Source: Auanema rhodensis (lineage: Eukaryota > Nematoda > Chromadorea > Rhabditida > Rhabditidae). Taken from it: a DNA stretch of 64,000 nt. Shown piece after piece: positions 1-11,700 of this stretch (the stretch's first letter is position 1; the number at the start of each line of letters is the position of its first letter). The notes under the pieces are model-generated. The model was not told the origin of the DNA and did no database searches. It saw nothing but the letters and a program-made list of their open reading frames with translations. The position numbers were made by a program, and so were the translations under genes. The stretch covers positions 13,268,001 through 13,332,000 of the forward strand of contig OZ059895.1 in assembly GCA_964057225.1 (NCBI GenBank). The letters run 5' to 3'.

Positions 1-304
1 TTAGATAGCTCAACCCAAGGCATCAAAATATCTTCAATCTTATTTCTATATTACAGTTATAAACCAGTAGTTTATGAACCTTCATCTTAACTTTACTGTT
101 TCTATCTATTTCCTATTGAAACAAACATTGTTTTAACACTATACAACTGTGAAACCTTTTTTAATTTATTGTATTTGGAGCTCATAAGATTTGATATCAT
201 CGAGGAATTTAGATGTAACGTAGAAAATTACATAACTAACATGAAATTGGAAAAAAAACAATAACGAGGATAAGTATGTAAATCATTGAATATCAGGTAT
301 TTTC

Positions 305-422
305 GCTTACGACCATACCACGTTGAAAGAACGCCATCCCGTCCGATCTGGAAAGTCAAGCAACGTTGGGCCCGGTTAGTACTTGGATCGGAGACGGCTT
401 GGGAATCCCGGGTGCCGTAAGC
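305..422 (+). rRNA. 5S rRNA gene, unit 1 (variant)
   Basis: The 5' end GCTTACG pairs with the 3' end CGTAAGC (helix I). The core GGTTAGTACTTGGATCGGA is the internal promoter region, and the gene is followed by TTTT. It differs from the array consensus by T26A and C48A; C48A removes one pair of the GCCA/TGGC stem, so this unit may be slightly degenerate. Confidence 0.88.
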
Positions 423-440
423 TTTTCAATTTTTTTTAAC

Positions 441-464
441 GATCATACCACGTTGAAAGTACGC
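441..464 (+). pseudogene. Truncated 5S 5' fragment in every spacer (representative copy)
   Basis: Nineteen bases after each 5S gene, a 24-nt stretch matches 5S positions 7-30 with a single difference (GATCATACC for GACCATACC), then diverges. It recurs at the same place in all units, so it is part of the ancestral 529-bp repeat. It lacks boxes A and C and cannot be a gene; it is probably a relic of an old unequal exchange. Confidence 0.85.
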
Positions 465-833
465 AATGCAGCTGATTTTCAATTTTATCTCTTCCGTAAC
501 AAATGTTTTTAATTTTCTAGCAGTTTTACTTAGATAGCTCAACCCAAGGCATCAAAATATCTTCAATCTTATTTCTATATTACAGTTATAAACCAGTAGT
601 TTATGAACCTTCATCTTAACTTTACTGTTTCTATCTATTTCCTATTGAAACAAACATTGTTTTAACACTATACAACTGTGAAACCTTTTTTAATTTATTG
701 TATTTGGAGCTCATAAGATTTGATATCATCGAGGAATTTAGATGTAACGTAGAAAATTACATAACTAACATGAAATTGGAAAAAAAACAATAACGAGGAT
801 AAGTATGTAAATCATTGAATATCAGGTATTTTC

Positions 834-951
834 GCTTACGACCATACCACGTTGAAAGAACGCCATCCCGTCCGATCTGGAAAGTCAAGCAACGTTGGGC
901 CCGGTTAGTACTTGGATCGGAGACGGCTTGGGAATCCCGGGTGCCGTAAGC
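834..951 (+). rRNA. 5S rRNA gene, unit 2 (variant)
   Basis: Same structure as the other units and the same T26A and C48A changes as the gene at 305-422, so these two units share a recent ancestor. Confidence 0.88.
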
Positions 952-1362
952 TTTTCAATTTTTTTTAACGATCATACCACGTTGAAAGTACGCAATGCAG
1001 CTGATTTTCAATTTTATCTCTTCCGTAACAAATGTTTTTAATTTTCTAGCAGTTTTACTTAGATAGCTCAACCCAAGGCATCAAAATATCTTCAATCTTA
1101 TTTCTATATTACAGTTATAAACCAGTAGTTTATGAACCTTCATCTTAACTTTACTGTTTCTATCTATTTCCTATTGAAACAAACATTGTTTTAACACTAT
1201 ACAACTGTGAAACCTTTTTTAATTTATTGTATTTGGAGCTCATAAGATTTGATATCATCGAGGAATTTAGATGTAACGTAGAAAATTACATAACTAACAT
1301 GAAATTGGAAAAAAAACAATAACGAGGATAAGTATGTAAATCATTGAATATCAGGTATTTTC

Positions 1363-1480
1363 GCTTACGACCATACCACGTTGAAAGTACGCCATCCCGT
1401 CCGATCTGGCAAGTCAAGCAACGTTGGGCCCGGTTAGTACTTGGATCGGAGACGGCTTGGGAATCCCGGGTGCCGTAAGC
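1363..1480 (+). rRNA. 5S rRNA gene, unit 3 (consensus)
   Basis: 118-nt consensus copy with complementary ends, internal promoter-like core and a T-run terminator directly after the gene. Confidence 0.92.
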
Positions 1481-1891
1481 TTTTCAATTTTTTTTAACGA
1501 TCATACCACGTTGAAAGTACGCAATGCAGCTGATTTTCAATTTTATCTCTTCCGTAACAAATGTTTTTAATTTTCTAGCAGTTTTACTTAGATAGCTCAA
1601 CCCAAGGCATCAAAATATCTTCAATCTTATTTCTATATTACAGTTATAAACCAGTAGTTTATGAACCTTCATCTTAACTTTACTGTTTCTATCTATTTCC
1701 TATTGAAACAAACATTGTTTTAACACTATACAACTGTGAAACCTTTTTTAATTTATTGTATTTGGAGCTCATAAGATTTGATATCATCGAGGAATTTAGA
1801 TGTAACGTAGAAAATTACATAACTAACATGAAATTGGAAAAAAAACAATAACGAGGATAAGTATGTAAATCATTGAATATCAGATATTTTC

Positions 1892-2009
1892 GCTTACGAC
1901 CATACCACGTTGAAAGTACGCCATCCCGTCCGATCTGGCAAGTCAAGCAACGTTGGGCCCGGTTAGTACTTGGATCGGAGACGGCTTGGGAATCCCGGGT
2001 GCCGTAAGC
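1892..2009 (+). rRNA. 5S rRNA gene, unit 4 (consensus)
   Basis: Consensus 118-nt copy. The downstream 5S echo reads GCCGTGCAG instead of GCAATGCAG, a marker also seen after the genes at 15478, 20771 and 22888. Confidence 0.92.
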
Positions 2010-2420
2010 TTTTCAAATTTTTTTAACGATCATACCACGTTGAAAGTACGCCGTGCAGCTGATTTTCAATTTTATCTCTTCCGTAACAAATGTTTTTAAT
2101 TTTCTAGCAGTTTTACTTAGATAGCTCAACCCAAGGCATCAAAATATCTTCAATCTTATTTCTATATTACAGTTATAAACCAGTAGTTTATGAACCTTCA
2201 TCTTAACTTTACTGTTTCTATCTATTTCCTATTGAAACAAACATTGTTTTAACACTATACAACTGTGAAACCTTTTTTAATTTATTGTATTTGGTGCTCA
2301 TAAGATTTGATATCATCGAGGAATTTAGATGTAACGTAGAAAATTACATAACTAACATGAAATTGGAAAAAAAACAATAACGAGGATAAGTATGTAAATC
2401 ATTGAATATCAGGTATTTTC

Positions 2421-2538
2421 GCTTACGACCATACCACGTTGAAAGTACGCCATCCTGTCCGATCTGGCAAGTCAAGCAACGTTGGGCCCGGTTAGTACTT
2501 GGATCGGAGACGGCTTGGGAATCCCGGGTGCCGTAAGC
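2421..2538 (+). rRNA. 5S rRNA gene, unit 5 (C36T)
   Basis: 118-nt copy with C36T in the loop. The spacer upstream carries the TTTGGTGCTC marker (2290s) that recurs before the units at 21300 and 23417. Confidence 0.91.
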
Positions 2539-2949
2539 TTTTCAATTTTTTTTAACGATCATACCACGTTGAAAGTACGCAATGCAGCTGATTTTCAATT
2601 TTATCTCTTCCGTAACAAATGTTTTTAATTTTCTAGCAGTTTTACTTAGATAGCTCAACCCAAGGCATCAAAATATCTTCAATCTTATTTCTATATTACA
2701 GTTATAAACCAGTAGTTTATGAACCTTCATCTTAACTTTACTGTTTCTATCTATTTCCTATTGAAACAAACATTGTTTTAACACTATACAACTGTGAAAC
2801 CTTTTTTAATTTATTGTATTTGGAGCTCATAAGATTTGATATCATCGAGGAATTTAGATGTAACGTAGAAAATTACATAACTAACATGAAATTGGAAAAA
2901 AAACAATAACGAGGATAAGTATGTAAATCATTGAATATCAGGTATTTTC

Positions 2950-3067
2950 GCTTACGACCATACCACGTTGAAAGTACGCCATCCCGTCCGATCTGGCAAG
3001 TCAAGCAACGTTGGGCCCGGTTAGTACTTGGATCGGAGACGGCTTGGGAATCCCGGGTGCCGTAAGC
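2950..3067 (+). rRNA. 5S rRNA gene, unit 6 (consensus)
   Basis: Consensus 118-nt copy with T-run terminator. Confidence 0.92.
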
Positions 3068-3478
3068 TTTTCAATTTTTTTTAACGATCATACCACGTTG
3101 AAAGTACGCAATGCAGCTGATTTTCAATTTTATCTCTTCCGTAACAAATGTTTTTAATTTTCTAGCAGTTTTACTTAGATAGCTCAACCCAAGGCATCAA
3201 AATATCTTCAATCTTATTTCTATATTACAGTTATAAACCAGTAGTTTATGAACCTTCATCTTAACTTTACTGTTTCTATCTATTTCCTATTGAAACAAAC
3301 ATTGTTTTAACACTATACAACTGTGAAACCTTTTTTAATTTATTGTATTTGGAGCTCATAAGATTTGATATCATCGAGGAATTTAGATGTAACGTAGAAA
3401 ATTACATAACTAACATGAAATTGGAAAAAAAACAATAACGAGGATAAGTATGTAAATCATTGAATATCAGGTATTTTC

Positions 3479-3596
3479 GCTTACGACCATACCACCTTGA
3501 AAGTACGCCATCCCGTCCGATCTGGCAAGTCAAGCAACGTTGGGCCCGGTTAGTACTTGGATCGGAGACGGCTTGGGAATCCCGGGTGCCGTAAGC
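3479..3596 (+). rRNA. 5S rRNA gene, unit 7 (G18C)
   Basis: 118-nt copy with G18C in the helix II strand (ACCACCTTG instead of ACCACGTTG). The change may weaken helix II. It is the last gene before the element 1 insertion. Confidence 0.89.
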
Positions 3597-3961
3597 TTTT
3601 CAATTTTTTTTAACGATCATACCACGTTGAAAGTACGCAATGCAGCTGATTTTCAATTTTATCTCTTCCGTAACAAGTGTTTTTAATTTTCTAGCAGTTT
3701 TACTTAGATAGCTCAACCCAAGGCATCAAAATATCTTCAATCTTATTTCTATATTACAGTTATAAACCAGTAGTTTATGAACCTTCATCTTAACTTTACT
3801 GTTTCTATCTATTTCCTATTGAAACAAACATTGTTTTAACACTATACAACTGTGAAACCTTTTTTAATTTATTGTATTTGGAGCTCATAAGATTTGATAT
3901 CATCGAGGAATTTAGATGTAACGTAGAAAATTACATAACTAACATGAAATTGGAAAAAAAA

Positions 3962-4298
3962 CGTTCCATTCGGAAATCAATACGTAGCAGGCGGGTTAGA
4001 ATCAGACGACATGAGGCTGAGAGAGGACGACACGCCCTTCATATGGAACACAGACTTCAGCTTTGCCTTATGGAATGACTATGGATGGTTGGTCTTCCTT
4101 TCTTAGCTCTCTTTCACTTTATATCTTTATGTAGACTTATATAACTTATTGTAATCATGTAGACATAATAAACCTTTCTTTCTCGAGTCTTATGTTTATC
4201 CATTATGCTCTTTATCTACCGCTACATCTGGAATACTATCACACTCATCTTGTAGGCTTTATTGGTCTATAGGATCGACGTGAGAGCATAACGGAACG
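3962..4298 (+). repeat. Element 1 5' LTR
   Basis: 337 bp with short inverted ends CGTTCC/GGAACG. It contains AATAAA at 4167-4172, followed by CCTTTCT, the likely polyadenylation signal region. It reads as identical to the 3' copy. Confidence 0.92.
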
Positions 4299-4317
4299 TG
4301 GAGGTTCCACCTCGAAC
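4299..4317 (+). promoter_or_regulatory. Element 1 primer binding site candidate
   Basis: TGGAGGTTCC follows the LTR with no gap. A TGG start is expected because tRNA 3' ends read CCA. I cannot assign the tRNA. The same ten bases follow the LTR of element X (37137 and 55503). Confidence 0.65.
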
Positions 4318-5708
4318 ATTTTTATCTTGATTTCTTGACTATTTTCTCTTATATTTCGTTATTTTTACTACATTTCATTGAATCTGAATTCTCTTATATC
4401 TCTACACCATCTACTCCATGTCTTAACACAATACGGTGGGGCCAACAACGTTTAAAAGGGAACAGATGCAAGGACCACTCCTTTTGGAGATGGATTTTAT
4501 ATTTTTTGAAACTGAAGTTATATTTTCCCGTTTGTTCACAATTTTCTGTCTGTCTGAACCCAACAATTTTTATATCCTTGCTGTTAACATCGAATACTCT
4601 GTTACCCGAACTCGAAGCATTTTTGAGGACCCTAGGATGAATTAGTGAACAAATTCACCCAAGGATAATTTTTTTTGAGATTTATGCCCACACTTTCTCC
4701 TTTTAAGGATTGATTTTGGCTTCGAGGAAAGAATAGCCACGGTTATTTCTTTATTTTTGTGGATGAAACAATTTTGCGCACCAATTTGAGATTCTTTCAT
4801 ATTTTGCGATCAGGACTATTTTATTTTGCGTTACATTTCTGTTCAGACAACTTTTTGCCATTAACATCCAAAAATATTTTGATAACGCATTGAATTTACA
4901 CGGGAAACCTCACCTAAATGGGAGGAATATTATGAAAAGTGAATTTTAAGATCGCTATAGTCCGAAAAATCCTGTACAATTTTACGAACTGAATTATTAT
5001 TAGTGATTGTCTATCAGGTCGTGTTGGCTTAAGCATATCAGTTTGGATTTTCTCCCCTTACTATATGTCACCTTCCTCATACCGTTATTGTTGTTTTGAA
5101 GCATAAGACTCACTCCTAAACACCATAATTCTTTAAATATAGTTATTGTAATCTTTAGTCATCTATTCCTAGTCATAATTTTAAAACTAGATTTCTGATC
5201 ATGATGGGACTACGGTACTCATTCGTTTTCCAAATTGCTTCCTTAAAAGAGTAATGCTATTACGAATGTACATTATGAAAACCGCTAAAATCCTTTGAAC
5301 ATTTACCAAAGTCCATTTTCGTGGCATTTTCGATCACTCGTGAGTCCAAGAAGATCAGAATCGTCAGAAAAAGAAAAAAAAATGGGAATAAGGACTAATG
5401 AGATTGCTCAGGCATCAATCAAGTAAGCACTGAACATTTTTTGAACATATACAAACTGGTTGAATTATATACATTTAAGAATATTAAATTGGAAAGCGAA
5501 CAAAGTCCAAATTTTCATACGGTAGTAGGCGGATCTCTGTTAAAGGCCACAACTTAGATTCATTCCTTAACGCCGACTATACAAACCAGTTACTCACAGC
5601 TTTCTCACCCCTTTTCCAAAACTCCTTATCCATAACACTCATTAACGTCTCAAAATCCCCCACGTTACTAAACACTCAAGGTTTTTCCAAACCAAGAGCG
5701 CTACCAAA
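4318..5708 (+). other. Element 1 leader, no convincing gene
   Basis: About 1.4 kb of AT-rich leader between the primer site and the long ORF. Short open frames at 4335-4645 lack coding character. The only structure I would point to is a possible first coding exon at 5382-5422 (separate entry). Confidence 0.6.
5382..5422 (+). other. Possible first coding exon for element 1 gag
   Basis: The 2894-codon ORF has no ATG until about residue 230, while its N-terminal part looks coding. An ATG at 5382 opens 13 codons plus 2 nt, ending at a good donor (AA|GTAAGC at 5423). An AG at 5679-5680, preceded by the branch-like TTACTAAACA, would join it in frame just upstream of 5709. This is inference from splice-site appearance; initiation at a non-AUG codon such as GTG 5709 is the alternative. 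Confidence 0.3.
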
Positions 5709-8700
5709 GTGGATAAGCGATTCCGATCAGCTGTACCTCTCAGTACACGAACTGATTTTGATCTGCGAGACTCAGCTCCACTCACCAGAAGCCGAGCTCG
5801 CGCACAAAGCATCGCTATAATCGAAGACGAGCAGAAAGCCGAGCACAAAACCGACAAGTTCTTTACTCCTCGTGCAGGCACTTATTCACCTACTGAACGA
5901 TTAAGCGACGAGGATTACGTACCACCAGGAGGAGAAGAAACATCCATCATAGTGGAAGAACAAACACCAGTTACTGCTAAAAAGGTACGCTCCTCTAATT
6001 CAAATAAAAATAAGAAAAATAAAAATAAAAACTCAAGCAAATCGGACGCATCTCTCTCTCTGTCCATCCCTGAACCAACAGTTTCACCTTCAGTAGCCAC
6101 TACTAGTGCAGGCGGTTTACAAACTTTTAAAAACATAGTTTCTGATCTCTTCAATCGTTCACCAAAAGATCGAAACTTGAACACCAGCCACACGAATAGA
6201 TACTCGTCGGTTCCAAACATTAATTTATCTCCCATACAACCACCCGAACATACACATCTTGCTATTACTGATAACCAAACTTCAACCCCAATTTTACCAA
6301 ATACAACAACAGGAAGTTCAAAAGCACCAAACCAACCCAGCCGCTCAGTACACACAACCCCTGTGTCTGAGAACTTATTAACAACAGGCAGAGTGATAAA
6401 AATGCCATCTGCCCGTACAAGTAATATGGCAACTGAACCTTCTTTACCTGGGGCAGGGAAAACTACCATAGCGCAAGCCTTGTTATCACCCTACTGCCCA
6501 ACTTATGATGGCAGTCGCAACTTTCGAGATTTCACGGCTAAATTCAACCTATTTGCCAACGCTGTAGGTCTGGTAATCCCGGAGAGATTAGCCCTTCTAC
6601 CTTTGCTTCTTAAAAACGAAGCAGCGGAAGAAGCGTACAGGCAAGTACCTGAACAATTAAAAACCACCGGTTCATGGAATGACCTGTTAAGAGCTTTAAC
6701 ATCTAAGCTGTGTCCTGAATATAATCAGGACCCCGCGCTGATCAATCTCCAAAATACAACCCAAGGGGATCTGACAATTGACGCTTACGCTCAATCACTG
6801 AGAACGATTGCACTAAGCGCTTTTGCCACGGATGACCCTCACAAAGATCACATATTAAGATCAACTTTCCTCAGAGGACTGAAAAATACTCTGAAACCAG
6901 CTGTGATTCGAGCGAAGCCAAAATCCTTCACGGATGCGATTGAGGCCGCTCGCTGGGAAGAATCGATAATGAACCAGACAACAGACACGCAGTCCATGCT
7001 AGTCAATGCTGTAAACAAAGCACTAGCTCCTTTCGCGCGCACAAACGAGAGACGAGATAACCGAAATTTCGACCGTAATTATCCACGTGATAACCAAAAC
7101 AATAAAAATTATCATAATTATCAAAATTATCAGAAAAATAAAAACTTTTCAAAATATAATAACAACCAAAATCGTAACGGCTCTTTTGCTAATTATCGCC
7201 GTAACAATAATTATGAACGAAATTCGGGACGATTTAATAACAACTGGCATTCAAACAATTTTAATCCTTCAAACAATAGTAGAAGAGGAAGGACTAATGA
7301 ACATAACGGACAAAGAAGAGTCCATTTTAACAATCAAAGAGATCAATCAAGAGGACGAGATAGAAGCACACCACGAATTAACTCTGTGACCCTTTCACCG
7401 TTATCACTAACGGTTGTAATGGCAATCACAGTAGCAATTTTCCTGCCATGTGTAACTTCATATCAAATTTGCACAAAAGCAACTGGAGGAGCCTTATTAG
7501 TTCCACCAGTAGTAAAGAAATGTAAATTAACAGAAACAAATCATGTGCTACGTACACAAATCCATCTATACACGCGAAACCACACGGCACACGAGTGGGA
7601 CGCGTGGCGCTGCTCGAAGGAAGTACACAAGCTGTGTGTACGCGATTTGTTATTCCTCCGCGACACAAACAGAACAATCGATAGGGTGCAGCCTATAGCG
7701 GCGCACGAGTGCAGGCAGGCGATTCGCGATCGCAAATGGAATAACATGGAGCTGGAGAGAATCGATAGTATAGCACAAGCAACCCCAGAGCCCTCCTATG
7801 ATCCGGCGCGCGCGTTTAGCCGCGACGAGTGCGAGGAGCGGCCGCGTTTAGTACTAGAGCGCGGAGTCATGACCCGCATGCCCGATGATACAATATTATC
7901 CAATTTAATACTAAACACTGAAGGTTGTAGTTCTCATCATGGTAATTGCAAATCAAATACATCAATAATTATATGGGATCCCCAAACATCGGATTCCCGT
8001 TGTAATTATATCGATATGCATTACTACGATGCTATAATAAGCAAAGAAACTATTTTGATTCCAAGTACACAATCAGCGCTTATCCTTTCGAGTAAAATAA
8101 CACCAAAACCAATTGCATCCTGCTTTAGACAACCAGCATTCCATACAACATCAGGAAATTATATAACATTCCCCAAATATCCTAATGATAACAATATCAC
8201 ACTCCTAATTGAACGAGAATTTAAGAAATTGCCGTTCAAAAGACCTAAACGCGCAACTTCTACAAAATGCTCATTCCCATTCGATCAGGATAGAATAAAT
8301 GATGTTGAAGATTTTGAAACGTACACGCTTCGAATTTGCCCATATCCATTTTTAAGACCACTTATGAGTAATCCAGGAATTACACAAATTATTCCTCTAA
8401 TTAAAGGAAGACGTATGGTAGACCCTACATATTCCTTGAAAGAATGGATAAAAGCCCATCGTGAAAATTTTGAATTTTTCTTTAAAATTCAAATTTATGA
8501 GAAATCTTTAAGACATTTTCTCAAACAATATGATTTTCGTGATAAAGACGAAGCCATTTTACAATATGTTGCTCAAAGAGAATTAGCTTTAGCTACTAAA
8601 GCTGGAATATCTTATTTAACATCCAGGCAACTTCTTCAACAAATATCAGATCGTTTGACCGTTATTGAATTTGATCGGTTAATTCGTACAAAAGAAGGCA

Positions 8701-11700
8701 CTTATCGAGAACGTGCTGAAACTATTGCTCTTGATTTAGCCAATACACCAGTTATAATTGAAGACAAATTAACAGTTCCATCAAGACAAGAAATATTGAA
8801 AGCATTCGTAAAAATGCCACCAATAAGAAAACAATTATTAACTGATCAAGAAGAAAGAAACAGCAAATTTATAAAAGATACAATTGACCTTGTACATGAG
8901 CTTAAAACTCTCGTTACGCTTAGAAGAAATAAAACAGCAGCTGATATTGATGACATAAAATTTATAAACCTTCCATCTTCACGAATGTTTGTACTTGATA
9001 CGGATAAATTGTTCTATGACATCAAGAATAATTTTGGAATACAAATTGGACCACATCCCAAGCTCATAGAGCCCAACAACATCTCTAAGGACTTATTATT
9101 GGAAATATTTTTACCACTACTAAACGATAATATTTTGCCTAATACATCTAGTAGAATATCATCAGAACAGTTAAAAAGATTAATGACAGAGAAAATCCAA
9201 CTTAAATCGTTGCAAACCACGACGCGTGCGCCAAGCAACGCGGCAGGCGGCGCGGCCGAGATGGCAGCCCTCCCTATAATCGATCGTGAGGCGCTGATCA
9301 CAACAGATCCCGCAATACTGCCGCAAACATCTACAAGCCCTCGGGCAGCCGCAGCAACTACCGCGCGCGCGCCTTCATCGATGGCCCAGCCCGAAACAAC
9401 GGCGCGCCATACAACCGCAACGACAACCGCGCGCGCAACAATATCGACCCGCGCGCCGCCAACGACTATTCTCTACGCTGTTCATCAAGATCAACAAATT
9501 CCAATAATGGAAGAAACTACATATACACCAATATCTTTGATTCGTAAACATAGAGCATCATCAACGCCTACAGCCACCGATATAGAGTCTGTACACGCTA
9601 ATGCTCAATACATTGCCACAAAAGTTGACTCTGAACAACAGTTTCGCCAAAACATAACAAGCAGAATTGCACAAGATCATTTGCAATATGCTACAACTAT
9701 GATTCAAGAAGAACTGCAGAAACATTTTAAAGAGTCATACGAATCAATATGTGAGATCCAAAATAGGTATCTTGAATTATGGAGATCAATTTTACAAATT
9801 GAACCAACAATAGCTATGCGTACAATACTGGGAAGAGAAGATATAGCCGCAAGATTTGTAGGCAGCGAGATATTACATATACATGTTTGCCCGGTAGTAT
9901 TACAAAAGAATATATATCACAATCACACTGTGAATGGCACATGTTATCTCGAAACCCCTGTATTAACACAAGAAGGACAATTACTGTTTGCCGCACCAGG
10001 ATCGAAAGACCTATTACCTCATGGTAAAGAAATTAACTGTGATCACGTACCAACAGACGTATGGTCAACAGACGGTGAATGGAAAGGAATTAATGGTACT
10101 GTAGACGTCAGTCTCATATCCATGTGGGACGGACTTCATCATGAAAAGATCACACCATTAAAATTCACCGGAGCACACTTATACACCAACTTATCATCTC
10201 GAGTGTACTCAATGACAACAGCCATTGCTTATGGTGCTAGTTTAGCATCGATTCGTCAAAATCACGTGCTTCACACAATTCATCATGATCCAAAAATATC
10301 ATCAGCATTCAGCATATTGAAGAAAAGTAGTGATTACATCTCCAAAGCCAATGAATTCACCAAAAGTACATGGAATTCTTTTGTCGATACAATAGCAGGA
10401 ACGATTGAACGAACACTCATCACTATTGGAGCAATTACAATTATTGTAGTTATACTGATCGTACTAGCCTTCGTTGCGAAAATATATTTCTTCAAACCAA
10501 TAGGCATGCAAGTCATGCATATCGAACTCCGAGATCAAACCAACGATCTTCCCACATATGAAGAAACATTAGAGCTAGTAAGTCAACCTGATCAGCCAAT
10601 ACCAAGGAACATAATGAAACAGTACTATCCATCGTTTCTCACTTTAGTTCCACTAGCTATGCCCATAGTTTGTTCAGTTTCCAATCGCAAAGACCAATCT
10701 CTACCACTGCTATTGATGACTGTTAACGATAGACTAATCCTAACTCTTTGGGATTCAGGATCATCGATTAGTTATATCAGACTCTCGACATTACATTACT
10801 TAACTTTGAATGATTTTGTAAAAAAGGATAAATCTGTTGCGACGACAGCAAACGGATCAGCATTTCGATTTCTGGGAACAATTGATTTGACCGTAGAAAT
10901 CGCTGGATATGAAATAGATCATACATTCTTCATTTCAAGAGATGAAGACTGTCCATCACCAGCATTAATTGGATTAGATTTTATGAAAACACTCGATCGT
11001 CAAAATATCGGTATGAAACTTCGACCATTCAAACAAACGTTAGAAATCGGAAACCGCGTAGTACCGTTAGCCAATGGAAATAACGGGAATATTAGAAAAA
11101 CATCATTTGTCATTAATTTGATAAACTTAAATCCACAATGTATCTTTCCTCATCAGACCTGTAGAATACCAGTAAGGTTAGCTGAACCCATATCACACAA
11201 CGAAATCGCCATGCTACAACCCGATGAAGAAAATACGATATCTACCACCTACGAAACAGCATTTCGAAACGTCAATTCAATTACCATGACATTCAAAAAC
11301 AACACTGATCATCCTATAGATCTATCACCCGGAAACATTATTGACAAAGCAAAAATAGGCGTACTGCCACAATACGAGATCTTTACGACCGAACACAATC
11401 CAGACTATATACCACCCGAAGCGGATTGGGAAAATAAATTACCTCATTTCCCTCAGGACTTTATGAACGATCTTGATTTAAAAGACGCCGACCTAACTAA
11501 AGAACAAAAAGATCTTCTTCAGCTTTGTATTCTCCGTAATAGAGATGCATTTTTAAATGAGGATAAACAAATAGGACTATTTAAAGGACCTGTAGAGCAT
11601 TCAATACCTCTAAGAACAGATATGGACATGCCTAGACCGCGTATAACGCGTATCCCTATAGGCAAACAAGAAGAAGTCGAAAGACAGGTACAGGAGATGC

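Larger units (their letters stand above)
1..3961 (+). repeat. 5S rDNA tandem array, block A (7.5 units of 529 bp)
   Basis: Head-to-tail 529-bp units begin at 1, 530, 1059, 1588, 2117, 2646, 3175 and 3704 (the last cut by an LTR element). Each unit carries a 118-nt 5S rRNA gene starting 304 bp into the unit, followed by a T run (Pol III terminator), a 24-nt truncated 5S fragment, and AT-rich spacer. Units differ by very few substitutions, as expected of a homogenised array. The block ends in the A run at 3954-3961, where element 1 is inserted. Confidence 0.93.

Noticed and set aside
1..3961. Anonymous satellite DNA
   Set aside because: Each unit contains a full 5S rRNA gene with pairing ends, internal promoter-like core and terminator; it is 5S rDNA.
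3872..4078. Short plus frame across the 5S spacer/element 1 LTR junction
   Set aside because: It spans an insertion boundary and has no coding character.
4299..4317. Assigning a specific primer tRNA to TGGAGGTTCC
   Set aside because: The complement does not extend into a recognisable T-arm, so the tRNA cannot be named from sequence alone.
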